DNA of 64,000 nt from the NCBI RefSeq assembly GCF_001425835.1, contig NZ_LMDP01000005.1, positions 62,001 to 126,000 of the forward strand, read 5' to 3'. The notes beneath the pieces are model-generated. The model was given only the letters and a program-made list of their open reading frames with translations. It had not been told where the DNA came from and made no database searches. Below, one piece after another: positions 43,390-53,184 of this stretch. The translations under genes and the position numbers were made by a program. Source of the stretch: Afipia sp. Root123D2. GTDB taxonomy: Bacteria > Pseudomonadota > Alphaproteobacteria > Rhizobiales > Xanthobacteraceae. Every line of letters begins with the position of its first letter. Position 1 is the first letter of the stretch.

Positions 43390-43989
43390 ATGACCCTCTC
43401 TCCGATCTGCAAGGTCTTCCAAGGGACCGCCGACCGCCGGCAAATGTTCCGCATGTTCGATCGCCACGCGCAGCGGCCGAACCGCTCGCCGGACGACGGC
43501 GCCCTCTACCGCGGCGAGTGGTTTGAGATCGGCGAGGCCGAGTACGACACCATGCTCGACATCCTGCCACCCCTGTGGGTGCGCAGCGACATGTTCGCCA
43601 TGCGCGAATTCCTCACCGGCAGCGTCACAAGCGTGTTCTTCGCGCTGCCGATCGACAATTGCATCCGCTATTTCCACGGCTACTGCGATCTGTCAGATCG
43701 CGCCTCGCCAGGCTGCATGCGTGCCGCGATCGTCGAGCGCGAGTCACGGCCAGTCCGTGCGATGACGCGTGAGGAGCGGCTCGAGCACATCTGGTCGAGC
43801 ACCCACGACGACTACCGCGGCTACGCCGGTGAGCGTTTCACCGAGCGCCAGCGCGGTATGCGCACAGTGCTCTTCTACGGCGGGCAGCGCGGAACGATGC
43901 TCAAGCTGCTGGACGAACTCACCGACGCGGAGATCTCCGCGAAGCTGCCGGTGCATCTGCGCTACCTCCCCGACGCGATGGCAGCGTGA
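43390..43989 (+). CDS. DUF1419 family protein
   Basis: The 199-residue protein matches DUF1419, found on rhizobial plasmids: MFDRHAQRPNRSPDD, LYRGEWFEIGEAEYDTMLDI, LPPLWVRSDMFAMREFL and TSVFFALPIDNCIRYFH. No function is known. AAAGGAG precedes the ATG, and the leader holds a TCAAGGG/CCCTTGA hairpin (about 43228-43261). It begins the co-directional backbone block. Confidence 0.85.
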   Translation: MTLSPICKVFQGTADRRQMFRMFDRHAQRPNRSPDDGALYRGEWFEIGEAEYDTMLDILPPLWVRSDMFAMREFLTGSVTSVFFALPIDNCIRYFHGYCDLSDRASPGCMRAAIVERESRPVRAMTREERLEHIWSSTHDDYRGYAGERFTERQRGMRTVLFYGGQRGTMLKLLDELTDAEISAKLPVHLRYLPDAMAA

Positions 43990-43999
43990 GGAGGCGGCG

Positions 44000-44401
44000 A
44001 TGTTCACGTTCTCCGTCACGGCGGTGCGCGCCGTCATCATGCGCGGGCGCATCGACGCCTTTCTGAACGGCGGATTCCGCAATCCGCACTACGGCCTCGC
44101 GCCCGGCAAGGACGAGAAGCCGGGCATCTGGCTGGTGGGCGATGAAGGCGTCTACATCATGTCCAACGGCAAGCTTGCCGAGGGACAGCAGCGCCCGCTC
44201 GTCGTCTACGCCGAGGAATGCGATCCGAAGACCAATCCCGAATACTGGCACTACAAGCGCCAGTATTTCGGGGGCGACGACGGCATCGATTTCCTCGACG
44301 CCGAGATGCTGGTGAAGCTGATCGCGGCAGCACCCGCGGCCACGCACCTCACACTCGCGATGACCGACGACAGCGTCTCGATCACGCCGATCTGCCGCTG
44401 A
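44000..44401 (+). CDS. DUF3085 family protein
   Basis: The 133-residue protein matches DUF3085 (GRIDAFLNGGFRNPHYGLAPGKD, PGIWLVGDEGVYIMSNG). It follows DUF1419 by ten bases and is found with it on other plasmids. It has no signal peptide or membrane segment. Function unknown. Confidence 0.82.
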   Translation: MFTFSVTAVRAVIMRGRIDAFLNGGFRNPHYGLAPGKDEKPGIWLVGDEGVYIMSNGKLAEGQQRPLVVYAEECDPKTNPEYWHYKRQYFGGDDGIDFLDAEMLVKLIAAAPAATHLTLAMTDDSVSITPICR

Positions 44402-44508
44402 CCTCCCCGATCGCACGGCCCACTTCCCCAACCACTCGCGACCATCGATCCCGCTGACATCCGCCGGCGGGCCGCTGGCGCGCGCCTTCATCACAAGGAG
44501 ATGCTCCA

Positions 44509-47500
44509 ATGGCGCATGACGACCCCTTCACGCTCGACCTCTTCGGAGACACCGCACTCTCATCCGGCCTCGGCCTCGGCGTCACAGCTTTCGGGACTGG
44601 CCTCGGCATAGATCCGGACGATGGCGACGACCCCAATCCGTCGTCACCGGCGCCCGCAATTCCGGTCGCGGCAGCCGCGCGTCCGACACCGTCTCTCCGC
44701 CGGGCGTGCGGAGCGAATTTCCACCTCGCCGGCGACCGCGCCTTGGCGAAAGGCTGGAAAGACCGCGCGCGAGACAACATCACCGCGATCCGGCTCGCAG
44801 CGAGCATCGACGCGAAGGAGCGCGCTGCAACTGTCGAGGAGCAGGAGCAGCTGATCCGCTTCACCGGATTCGGCGCCTCCGAGCTCGCCAACTCCGTCTT
44901 CCGCCGCCCTGGCGAGGCCGAGTTTCGGAAGGGCTGGGAGGCGATCGCCGAGAACCTGCAGGACGCGGTCGACGATTTCGACCACGCCTCGCTGGCGCGC
45001 TGCACGCAGTATGCGCACTTCACGCCGGAGTTCATCGTTCGCGCGATCTGGGCTGGCTTGCGGCGCCTCGGCTGGCGCGGCGGCCGCGTCCTCGAGCCGG
45101 GGATCGGCACCGGGCTGTTTCCAGCGCTGATGCCGGAAGGGCTGCGCGATGTCTCGCACGTCACCGGCATCGAACTCGATCCCGTGACGGCGCGGATCGT
45201 CCGCCTGCTGCAGCCCGGCGCGCGCATCATAACCGGGGACTTCGCGCGTACCGAGTTGCCCGCGAGTTTCGACCTCGCCATCGGCAATCCGCCGTTCTCC
45301 GACCGCACCGTGCGCTCCGACCGCGCCTACCGTTCCATGGGCCTGCGCCTGCACGACTACTTCATCGCGCGCGCGATCGACCTGTTGAAGCCGGGCGCGC
45401 TCGCCGCCTTCGTCACCTCGCACGGCACGATGGACAAGGCGGATTACGCCGCGCGGGAGCGCATCGCGAAGTCGGCTGACCTGATCGCCGCCGTTCGGCT
45501 CCCCGAGGGCAGCTTCCGCTTCGCCGCCGGCACCGACGTCGTGGTCGACCTCCTGTTCTTCCGCAAGCGCAAGGTCGGCGATGCCGAGGGCGACCTGTCG
45601 TGGTTGGACCTCGAGGAGATCCGGCCCGCGACCGAGGACGAGAGCGCGATCCGCGTGAACCGGTGGTTCGCGCGGCACCCCGACTTCGTGCTCGGCGTGC
45701 ACGCGCTCGCCTCGGGCCCCTTCGGCGAGGCTTACACGTGCCTGCCGCGTGACGGTGAGGACCTCGCCGCAGCGCTTGCGGCCGCCGTCAATCTCCTTCC
45801 GGAAGCAGTCTACGACGGCGAGCCCGAAGCGATTGATTTCGATCTGGAAGATGCGAGCGATTTGGGTGCCGTCGACCTGCCGCCGGATCGCCACGTCCGC
45901 GAGGGCAGCTACTTCTTCGACAAGGCGCACGGCCTGATGCAGGTCGTCGACCGCGAGCCCGTTACGGTGAGAGCGCGCAAGGGCCGCGGCGCCGAGGGCA
46001 TCCCGGAGAAGCACGTGCGCATCGTCCGCAAGCTGATTCCGATCCGCGACGCCGTGCGCGAGGTGCTGAAGGCGCAGGAGCTCGACCGGCCGTGGAAGGA
46101 CGCGCAGGTCCGCCTGCGCATCGCCTGGTCAAGCTTTGTCCGCGACTTCGGCCCGATCAATTTCACGACCGTCTCCATCGCGGAGGATGACGAGACCGGC
46201 GAAACACGCGAGACGCACCGCCGGCCGAACATCCAGCCCTTCCTCGACGACCCCGACTGCTGGCTCGTCGCCTCGATCGAGGATTACGACCTCGAGACCA
46301 ACACCGCGAAACCCGGGCCGTTGTTCACCGAGCGCGTGATCGCGCCGCCGGTGGCGCCGGTGATCGCGAGCGCGGCCGACGCGCTCGCCGTTGTCCTCAA
46401 CGAGCGCGGGCACGTCGACGTCGACCACATCGCCGAGCTCCTGCATCGCGACGCGCAGGATGTCGTCGCCGAACTCGGCAGCGCCATCTTCCGCGACCCG
46501 TCTGACGGATCGTGGCAGACGGCCGACGCCTACCTCTCCGGCCCTGTCCGCGAGAAGCTGAAAACCGCGGAGGCCGCGGCCGCCCTCGACCCGGAGTACG
46601 AACGCAATGTCTCTGCCCTGCAGGGCGTGCAGCCTGCCGACCTCAAGCCGTCCGACATCACGGCGCGTCTCGGCGCACCATGGATTCCGGCCGCCGACGT
46701 CGTCGCCTTCGTCAAGGAGACGATGGATGTGGAGATCAAGATCCACCACATGCCGGAGCTCGCGTCGTGGACCGTCGAGGCGCGGCAGCTCGGGTGGACG
46801 GCGACAGGCACGTCGGAGTGGGGCACGGACCGCCGACACGCGGGTGAACTGCTCGCCGACGCGCTCAACAGCCGCGTGCCTCAGATCTTCGACACGGTGA
46901 AGGAGGAGATGAGCGAGCGGCGCGTGCTCAACGTCGTCGACACCGAGGCGGCGAAGACGAAGCTCTCGAAGATCAAGGACGCGTTCCAGCGCTGGATCTG
47001 GTCCGATCCCGACCGCACTGACCGCCTGGCGCGCGTCTACAACGACCGGTTCAACAACATCGCGCCGAGAGCCTTCGACGGTTCCCACCTGAAGCTTCCC
47101 GGCGCCTCTGGCGCCTTTTCTCTTTATGGACATCAGAAACGCGGCATCTGGCGCATCGTCTCGGCCGGCTCGACCTACCTCGCGCACGCCGTCGGCGCCG
47201 GCAAGACCATGACAATGGCCGCCGCCGTCATGGAGCAGCGCCGCCTCGGCCTGATCGCCAAGGCGATAGTCGTCGTGCCGGGCCACTGCCTGGCGCAGGC
47301 CGCACGCGAGTTCCTGGCGCTCTACCCGAACGCGCGCATCCTCGTCGCCGACGAGACGAACTTCACCAAGGATAAGCGGCACCGCTTCCTGTCGCGGGCG
47401 GCCACGGCGACCTGGGACGCGATCATCATCACGCACAGCGCGTTCCGCTTTATCGCGGTGCCGTCGGTGTTCGAGCAGCAGATGATCCAGGACGAGCTGG

Positions 47501-49611
47501 AGCTCTATGAGACGCTGCTGACCAAGGTCGAAAGCGACGATCGCGTCTCGCGCAAGCGTCTCGAGCGGCTGAAGGAGGGGTTGAAGGAGCGGCTGGAGTC
47601 GCTGTCGACGCGCAAGGACGACCTGCTGACCATTTCGGAGATCGGAATCGACCAAATCATCGTCGACGAGGCGCAGGAGTTCAGGAAGCTCTCCTTCGCC
47701 ACCAACATGTCGACGCTCAAGGGCGTCGACCCGAGCGGCTCGCAGCGCGCCTGGGACCTTTATGTGAAGTCCCGTTTCGTCGAGACGAAGAACCCTGGCC
47801 GCGCGCTCGTGCTCGCCTCGGGCACGCCGATCACCAACACGCTGGGCGAGATGTTCTCGGTGCAGCGCTACCTTGGCTACGCAGCGCTCAGCGAACGCGG
47901 CCTGCACGAGTTCGACGCCTGGGCGTCGACCTTCGGCGATGTCTCGACCGAGCTCGAACTGCAGCCGTCCGGCAAGTACAAGCCGGTGACGCGCTTCGCC
48001 ACCTTCGTTAACGTGCCGGAGCTGATCGCGATGTTCCGCTCCTTCGCGGACGTCGTGATGCCGCAGGACCTGCGGCAGTACGTGAGGGTGCCGGCGATCT
48101 CGACGGGCAAACGGCAGATCCTCACCGCGAAGCCGTCGTCGGCGTTCAAGCGCTACCAAACCCTGCTCGGCGAGCGCATCAAGGCGATCGAGGAGCGCGA
48201 CCGCGCGCCCGAGCCCGGCGACGACATCCTGTTGTCGGTCATCACCGATGGGCGGCATGCGGCGATCGACCTCCGCCTCGTCGATCCGGACAACGACAAC
48301 GAGGCCGACAACAAGCTGAACCAGCTCGTCGGCAACGCTTTCCGCATTTGGAGCGAGACGGCCGACAACGCCTACGTCCGCTCCGACGGCAAGCCGTTCG
48401 AACTGCCAGGCGCCGCGCAGATGATCTTCTCCGACCTCGGCACGATCAGCGTCGAGAAGTCGCGCGGCTTCTCCGCCTACCGCTGGATCCGCGACGAGCT
48501 CGTCCGCATGGGCGTGCCCGCGTCCGAGATCGCCTTCATGCAGGATTACAAGAAGTCCGAGGCGAAGCAGCGCCTGTTCGGCGACGTGCGCGCCGGCAAG
48601 GTCCGCTTCCTGATCGGCTCGTCCGAGACGATGGGGACGGGCGTCAATGCCCAGCTCCGCCTCAAGGCCCTGCACCACCTCGACGTGCCGTGGCTGCCGT
48701 CGCAGATCGAGCAGCGCGAGGGGCGCATCGTGCGGCAGGGCAACCAGCACGACGAGGTCGACGTCTTCGCCTACGCGACCGAGGGCAGCCTCGACGCGCA
48801 GATGTGGCAGAACAACGAGCGCAAGGCGCGTTTCATCGCGGCCGCGCTCTCGGGCGACACCTCGATCCGCCGGCTCGAAGACATGGGCGAGAGCCAGGCC
48901 AATCAGTTCGCGATGGCCAAGGCAATCGCGTCGGGCGACCCGCGGCTGATGCTGAAAGCGGGGCTCGAGGCCGACGTCGCTCGGCTTGAGCGCCTGCGGG
49001 CTGCGCATATCGACGACCAGCACGCGGTGCGCCGGCAAATCCGCGACGCCGAGCGCGACATCGAGTTCTCCATCCGCCGGCTCAGTGAGATTGGGCAGGA
49101 CATCGAGCGCCGCATCCCGACTTCGGGCGACGCCTTCGCCATGGTGGTGACCGGAGAGACGTACGCCGAGCGCAAGCTCGCGGGCCGCGCGCTGCTGAAG
49201 GAAATCCTGACGCTGGTGCAGCTTCAGCAGGAAGGCGAAACCGTCATCGCCTCGGTCGGCGGCTTCGGCGTCGAATACAGCGGCGAGCGCTTCGGGAAAG
49301 ACGGCTACCGCTTCACCACGGCGCTGCTGCGCACCGGAGCCGACCACGAAATCGAGTTGCCGGTCACTGTGACGCCGCTCGGCGCCGTCGCCCGGCTTGA
49401 GCACGCGCTCGACGACTTCGAAGGCGAGCGCGAGCGCTTCAGCCAGCGCCTGGCGGACGCTCGCAAGCGGCTCGCCTCCTACGAGTCGCGCGACGGCGGC
49501 GACTTCGTCTTCGCCGGCGAGCTAGCGCAGAAGCGCCGGCAGCTCACCGAGGTGGAGAAGGCCTTGGCGGAGGACAGCGAGAGCGAAGGCGGCATGGCCG
49601 CGGCCGCCTAA
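44509..49611 (+). CDS. giant methyltransferase-helicase fusion (DarB-like)
   Basis: The 1700-residue protein joins an N6-adenine methyltransferase domain (SAM motif VLEPGIGTGLFPAL near residue 195, catalytic NPPFSD near 259) to an SF2 helicase. The helicase shows HAVGAGKT near 895, VDEAQEF near 1052, LASGTPITNT, GSSETMGTGVNAQ near 1370 and QIEQREGRIVRQGN near 1400. A C-terminal coiled region follows. Phage P1 DarB, which protects incoming DNA from restriction, has the same layout, so an anti-restriction role is inferred. AAGGAG precedes the ATG. Confidence 0.88.
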   Translation: MAHDDPFTLDLFGDTALSSGLGLGVTAFGTGLGIDPDDGDDPNPSSPAPAIPVAAAARPTPSLRRACGANFHLAGDRALAKGWKDRARDNITAIRLAASIDAKERAATVEEQEQLIRFTGFGASELANSVFRRPGEAEFRKGWEAIAENLQDAVDDFDHASLARCTQYAHFTPEFIVRAIWAGLRRLGWRGGRVLEPGIGTGLFPALMPEGLRDVSHVTGIELDPVTARIVRLLQPGARIITGDFARTELPASFDLAIGNPPFSDRTVRSDRAYRSMGLRLHDYFIARAIDLLKPGALAAFVTSHGTMDKADYAARERIAKSADLIAAVRLPEGSFRFAAGTDVVVDLLFFRKRKVGDAEGDLSWLDLEEIRPATEDESAIRVNRWFARHPDFVLGVHALASGPFGEAYTCLPRDGEDLAAALAAAVNLLPEAVYDGEPEAIDFDLEDASDLGAVDLPPDRHVREGSYFFDKAHGLMQVVDREPVTVRARKGRGAEGIPEKHVRIVRKLIPIRDAVREVLKAQELDRPWKDAQVRLRIAWSSFVRDFGPINFTTVSIAEDDETGETRETHRRPNIQPFLDDPDCWLVASIEDYDLETNTAKPGPLFTERVIAPPVAPVIASAADALAVVLNERGHVDVDHIAELLHRDAQDVVAELGSAIFRDPSDGSWQTADAYLSGPVREKLKTAEAAAALDPEYERNVSALQGVQPADLKPSDITARLGAPWIPAADVVAFVKETMDVEIKIHHMPELASWTVEARQLGWTATGTSEWGTDRRHAGELLADALNSRVPQIFDTVKEEMSERRVLNVVDTEAAKTKLSKIKDAFQRWIWSDPDRTDRLARVYNDRFNNIAPRAFDGSHLKLPGASGAFSLYGHQKRGIWRIVSAGSTYLAHAVGAGKTMTMAAAVMEQRRLGLIAKAIVVVPGHCLAQAAREFLALYPNARILVADETNFTKDKRHRFLSRAATATWDAIIITHSAFRFIAVPSVFEQQMIQDELELYETLLTKVESDDRVSRKRLERLKEGLKERLESLSTRKDDLLTISEIGIDQIIVDEAQEFRKLSFATNMSTLKGVDPSGSQRAWDLYVKSRFVETKNPGRALVLASGTPITNTLGEMFSVQRYLGYAALSERGLHEFDAWASTFGDVSTELELQPSGKYKPVTRFATFVNVPELIAMFRSFADVVMPQDLRQYVRVPAISTGKRQILTAKPSSAFKRYQTLLGERIKAIEERDRAPEPGDDILLSVITDGRHAAIDLRLVDPDNDNEADNKLNQLVGNAFRIWSETADNAYVRSDGKPFELPGAAQMIFSDLGTISVEKSRGFSAYRWIRDELVRMGVPASEIAFMQDYKKSEAKQRLFGDVRAGKVRFLIGSSETMGTGVNAQLRLKALHHLDVPWLPSQIEQREGRIVRQGNQHDEVDVFAYATEGSLDAQMWQNNERKARFIAAALSGDTSIRRLEDMGESQANQFAMAKAIASGDPRLMLKAGLEADVARLERLRAAHIDDQHAVRRQIRDAERDIEFSIRRLSEIGQDIERRIPTSGDAFAMVVTGETYAERKLAGRALLKEILTLVQLQQEGETVIASVGGFGVEYSGERFGKDGYRFTTALLRTGADHEIELPVTVTPLGAVARLEHALDDFEGERERFSQRLADARKRLASYESRDGGDFVFAGELAQKRRQLTEVEKALAEDSESEGGMAAAA

Positions 49612-49705
49612 AAAACGAAATGGAAAACCGGAGAGATGCCTGCTCGCAGATCGGGCGGGCCGTCGATGCTGGCGCTCAACCGCCGCCTGCGCGATCCCGG
49701 CCCGT

Positions 49706-49737
49706 CGTCCTGCGCAGGGCTGTGGCCCTGCTGGTCC
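49706..49737 (+). promoter_or_regulatory. leader hairpin element A, upstream of the ParB-like gene
   Basis: Within the 253-base leader (49612-49864) is GCAGGGC-TGTG-GCCCTGC (49714-49731). The surrounding 32 bases match 27 of 32 positions of 53974-54005, and one pair of the differences is a compensatory G-C to C-G swap in the stem. That points to a conserved folded element. Confidence 0.5.
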
Positions 49738-49864
49738 AGCCGGTCAGGGATGCTCGGCCGCAGTTGCACCGGCCCGACCGCTCCGCGGGCCGGGGGGTGT
49801 CTTCGGGAAGAAGACGAACAAGGGCTGGCGATGCCGGTCCGCAACCCCAAAAGGAGTGTTCCCC

Positions 49865-51541
49865 ATGCAACTCATCAAGGTCGATCCGCGCGCGCTCGTG
49901 GAGAGCCCCGACCATTCGCGCCAGACCAAGTCGTCGCCGCAGGCCGACGCGCTCTTGCTAGCCTCGATCAAGGCTGTCGGCATCGTGCAGCCGCCCGTCG
50001 TGTCACAGCAGGCTGACGGCGGCAACGGCTTTCTCATCAACGCCGGCCGGCGCCGCGTGCGCCTCGCCATCGCCGCGGGCCTCGACGAAATCGACGTGCT
50101 CGTCGACGATCCGGCGAACGACAACGGCGCCATGCGCTCGATGGTCGAGAATATCGCCCGCGAGGCATTGAACCCGGTCGACCAGTGGCGTGCGATCGAG
50201 CGCCTGGTCGCACTCGGCTGGACCGAGGAGGCGATCGGCGTCGCGCTCGCCCTGCCGGTGCGTCAGATCAGGAAGCTGCGCCTGCTCGCCAACGTGCTGT
50301 CGGCGATGCTCGACCACATGGCCAAGGGCGACATGCCCGACGAGCGGCAGCTGCGCACCATCGCGGCAGCGTCGCTCGACGAGCAGAAGGAAGTCTGGAA
50401 GAAGCACAAGCCGTCGAAGGCCGACCCGCAGGTCTCGTGGTGGAGCGTCGCGCAGGCGCTGCAGAAGACGCGCATGTACGCGCGGCACGCAAGCTTCGGC
50501 GACGAGCTCGCGCAAGCCTACGGCATTGCGTGGGTCGAGGACCTGTTCGCGCCGGCGGACGAGGACAGCCGCTACACCACGGACGTCGAGGCCTTCCTCG
50601 GCGCGCAGCAGGAGTGGATGACGGCGAACCTGCCGAAGAAGGGCGTCATCGCCGAGACCACGAACTACGGCGAGGTGAAGCTGCCGCCGAAGGCCGAGCG
50701 CGTCTACGGCAAGCCGACGAAGTCGGACTGCACCGCGATGTATCTCGACCGCGACGGCCGCGTGCAGACCGTGCACTACCGCATGCCGGCGGCGACGAAG
50801 CCGAAGGGCAAAAGCGCGGCCGGTCCGGACAACGCAGCGGACGACGTCGGCGAGGTGTCGAAGCCGCGTCCCGACGTGACCCGCAAGGGCGTCGAGATCA
50901 TCGGCGACCTCCGCACCGACGCGCTGCGCGAAGCGCTCCGCCGCGCGCCGATCGAGGACGACACGCTGATGGCGTTGCTGATCCTCGCCTTCGCCGGGCA
51001 GAACGTTTCGGTGACGACGGGAAACGGTGGCGCCACTTACGGCCACAGCCGCCTGGCGAAGAACGCAATGGTGCTGTTCGACGCCGACGGCAAGCTCGCC
51101 TTCGACATGGACACGCTGCGCGTCGCGGCCCGCACCATGCTGGTCGACGTGTTCTCGTGCCGGGAGAACGCCACCAACAGCGGCGTCGTCGCCCGCGTGG
51201 CCGGCGAGGTCGTCGGCGCGGACGCCTTCCTGCCGAACATGGGCACGGAGGACTTCCTCACCTGCCTCTCGCGCGGGGCACTTGAGGCGTCGTGCAGGGA
51301 CACGCCGGTCTTGCCGCGCCAGCGCGTGAAGGACACGCGCGCCGCGCTCGTCGAGCACTTCAAGGAGGGGCACTTCGTCCACCCGTCCGCGCTCTTCGCG
51401 CCCGACCCGGCGAAGCTCTCCGACTTCCTGTCGTCGTGCGCGACCGCGGCAGACGACGACGAGACCGAAGAGGACGCCGACAGCACCGTCGATGACTCCT
51501 CCGACGAAGCGACCGAAGCGTTCCAGGAGGCCGCCGAATAG
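49865..51541 (+). CDS. ParB/RepB N-terminal-domain plasmid protein
   Basis: The 558-residue protein has a ParB-like nuclease domain at the N-terminus (about 1-120): LLLASIKAVGIVQPPVV, the INAGRRRVRLAIAAG box and SMVENIAREALNPVDQWRAIERL, with an HTH-like segment after it (WTEEAIGVALALPVRQIRKLRLL). The remaining two thirds match no partition protein I know, and the tail is very acidic (DDDETEEDADS). At 558 residues it is longer than partition ParB and there is no ParA beside it. AAGGAG precedes ATG 49865. Confidence 0.82.
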   Translation: MQLIKVDPRALVESPDHSRQTKSSPQADALLLASIKAVGIVQPPVVSQQADGGNGFLINAGRRRVRLAIAAGLDEIDVLVDDPANDNGAMRSMVENIAREALNPVDQWRAIERLVALGWTEEAIGVALALPVRQIRKLRLLANVLSAMLDHMAKGDMPDERQLRTIAAASLDEQKEVWKKHKPSKADPQVSWWSVAQALQKTRMYARHASFGDELAQAYGIAWVEDLFAPADEDSRYTTDVEAFLGAQQEWMTANLPKKGVIAETTNYGEVKLPPKAERVYGKPTKSDCTAMYLDRDGRVQTVHYRMPAATKPKGKSAAGPDNAADDVGEVSKPRPDVTRKGVEIIGDLRTDALREALRRAPIEDDTLMALLILAFAGQNVSVTTGNGGATYGHSRLAKNAMVLFDADGKLAFDMDTLRVAARTMLVDVFSCRENATNSGVVARVAGEVVGADAFLPNMGTEDFLTCLSRGALEASCRDTPVLPRQRVKDTRAALVEHFKEGHFVHPSALFAPDPAKLSDFLSSCATAADDDETEEDADSTVDDSSDEATEAFQEAAE

Positions 51542-51570
51542 CCGCGGCGCGCTTCCGTTCCGAACGATCC

Positions 51571-51604
51571 ACCGCCGCCGGCCATGCCGGCGGCGGTTTC
51601 GTTT
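51571..51604 (+). terminator. strong intrinsic terminator after the ParB-like gene
   Basis: ACCGCCGCCGGC and its exact complement form a 12-bp stem with a CAT loop, followed by TTCGTTT. Confidence 0.8.
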
Positions 51605-51631
51605 CCACACGCGCACAACAAGGAGGACACC

Positions 51632-52108
51632 ATGTCCGCGCACACCATCATCGACAATGCTCCCATCGGCTCGATCGTCGCTTGGTCCGACGGGACGCCA
51701 CAGCCGCCGGCGCGCTTCAACAAAAAACGGGCTGCCTGGCGGACCAGCAACAGTCGCGGCCGGCTTGTCCGGAAGCAGGGCGTGCGCGGCGTCGGCAATC
51801 TCTCGCTGTCGGCGTGTTTCACCCTGCACGAGGCCGACTACGGCGCTGGCGGCGTCATCGCCATCCGTGTCCACCGAACGTTCTCGGTGGAGTCGAAACT
51901 CCACTTCACCATCGTCGAGCGTCCGGCGATCGGATCGGTCCGCGTGTTCGACCGCGCCGGCGACGACGCCGAGCTCGTCTATCTCGCAACGAACGAGGTC
52001 GACGCGCGAAAATGGCTCACGCGCCACGGCTATCCGCGCGCGGTGCTTCAAGACGTCACGGCCGACCAGGTCGGCGCCGATATCATCGAGGGGAGGACCG
52101 CGGCATGA
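51632..52108 (+). CDS. conserved plasmid protein of unknown function
   Basis: The 158-residue soluble protein begins MSAHTIIDNAPIGSIVAWSD with AAGGAGG just upstream. It contains ARFNKKRAAWRTSNSRGRL and a beta-rich second half (SKLHFTIVERPAIGSVRVFD). It overlaps the next gene as ATGA, so the two are coupled. No family recognised. Confidence 0.75.
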   Translation: MSAHTIIDNAPIGSIVAWSDGTPQPPARFNKKRAAWRTSNSRGRLVRKQGVRGVGNLSLSACFTLHEADYGAGGVIAIRVHRTFSVESKLHFTIVERPAIGSVRVFDRAGDDAELVYLATNEVDARKWLTRHGYPRAVLQDVTADQVGADIIEGRTAA

Positions 52109-52977
52109 ACGCGCCCTCCCCTGCTCGCCCTCAAACCCAGACCCCCGGATTTCCGGGGGTTTCTTTCGGCACCAGTGCCGACGGCATGCCTGTCGCGCTG
52201 GTCGGCGACACCGCCTTCGCCATGGCGAACGCGCGCGACAACCGTCACTATCGCGTCACCGCCTGGCGCCTCGCGCGACCGATGGGCGAGTGGACGCGCG
52301 GCGATTTCTACGGGCACTCGGGCGAGCTCGTCGACGAGGCGGCGTTTCGGGCACGCGTGCTCGAAAATGCCGAGCACCAGCGCGAGAAGCGCGCGCTCGG
52401 TCGTCACGAGATTTGCTCGCGCGCCGGCACGCCGTGGGGCGCCTCGCAAGGCGCGAGCGTCTACGCCGAAGGTGTCACAGCGCATTCGACGGCGGGTCAC
52501 GGCGGCTTCAAGCTCTCGGCCGAGCGCAACCGCAACGTCCATCCCATGCTCCGCTCACCAGGCGGTTGGTACGAAGAGGATGCCGCGTGGGCGATCGTCG
52601 CGATCACCTTTCCGCACCTCTTCACGGCGTTTGAGCGTCGCTGCGCCGAGCGCACGATCAAGGACTCGTGGCCGGATGCCTGGGAGGCGATCTTCGGCAC
52701 CGTGCTGCAGCCGGGCGAGTCCCACGAGAAGGACCGGCGTGCGTTCGAGCGCGAGCACGCCGGCCATTGGATCGTCACCTCGGCCATTACGTCGAAGCAC
52801 GAGCCCGGCTTCGTCGAGGTCGTTGCCACGCTCGGCGGCAAGCGCGGCCCGGGGACCGAGGAGCGCCGCTTCCTCGTCCCGTGCGCGGAATACAGCATCG
52901 GTCGCTTCGGCTTCGTGATCGACGAGGCACGCCACCAGATCTACGGCGGCCCCTCCGACTTCGCCGGATGGAGGTGA
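52105..52977 (+). CDS. DUF7007-like protein
   Basis: The 290-residue protein has a Pro-rich start and then a domain with PWGASQGASVYAEGVTAHSTAGHGGFKLS, resembling the DUF7007 family of plasmid proteins, followed by GGWYEEDAAWAIVAITFPHLF. Function unknown. A terminator-like hairpin (52141-52160 plus TTCTTT) lies within its first 20 codons. Confidence 0.7.
   Translation: MNAPSPARPQTQTPGFPGVSFGTSADGMPVALVGDTAFAMANARDNRHYRVTAWRLARPMGEWTRGDFYGHSGELVDEAAFRARVLENAEHQREKRALGRHEICSRAGTPWGASQGASVYAEGVTAHSTAGHGGFKLSAERNRNVHPMLRSPGGWYEEDAAWAIVAITFPHLFTAFERRCAERTIKDSWPDAWEAIFGTVLQPGESHEKDRRAFEREHAGHWIVTSAITSKHEPGFVEVVATLGGKRGPGTEERRFLVPCAEYSIGRFGFVIDEARHQIYGGPSDFAGWR
52141..52166 (+). terminator. terminator-like hairpin inside the start of a gene
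   Basis: ACCCCCGG-ATTT-CCGGGGGT is a perfect 8-bp stem followed by TTCTTT. It falls in codons 13-20 of the DUF7007-like gene. It could attenuate transcription or be a chance product of a Pro/Gly-coding stretch. Confidence 0.4.
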
Positions 52978-52980
52978 CCC

Positions 52981-53184
52981 ATGCCCTGGCGCCTCATTGC
53001 CAAAGCCTTCGGCTGGCGAACCGCGAACGACGAGGACGGCGAAACGCCGCTCCTCGTCGTCTGGCACCCGCGCCTCAAGCGGCACTTCACCGGCTCCGAC
53101 GCCTGGAGACGCGCCGTGCGCGTCTCCGTCCGCGCGCCGGAGCCTTACCCAACCGATACGGCCAGAGAGGAGGTCCGGTCATGA
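52981..53184 (+). CDS. small basic protein of unknown function
   Basis: The 67-residue protein (MPWRLIAKAFGWRT, then LLVVWHPRLKRHFTGSD) starts three bases after the preceding stop (GGAGGTGACCC upstream) and overlaps the next start as ATGA. Tight packing supports it being real. No family recognised. Confidence 0.6.
   Translation: MPWRLIAKAFGWRTANDEDGETPLLVVWHPRLKRHFTGSDAWRRAVRVSVRAPEPYPTDTAREEVRS

Noticed and set aside
46129-49404. A 1091-codon open frame on the minus strand opposite the giant methyltransferase-helicase
   Set aside because: It is a product of high GC at third codon positions; composition is Arg/Ala/Leu/Glu-skewed, no domain is visible, and the plus-strand gene has clear motifs throughout.
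49865-51541. Calling this gene a partition ParB
   Set aside because: Only the N-terminal domain is ParB-like, there is no parA neighbour and the protein is too long; it is better left as a ParB-domain plasmid protein.
50003-52051. A 682-codon minus-strand frame opposite the ParB-like gene
   Set aside because: Same antisense artefact; it also crosses a strong terminator and two real genes.
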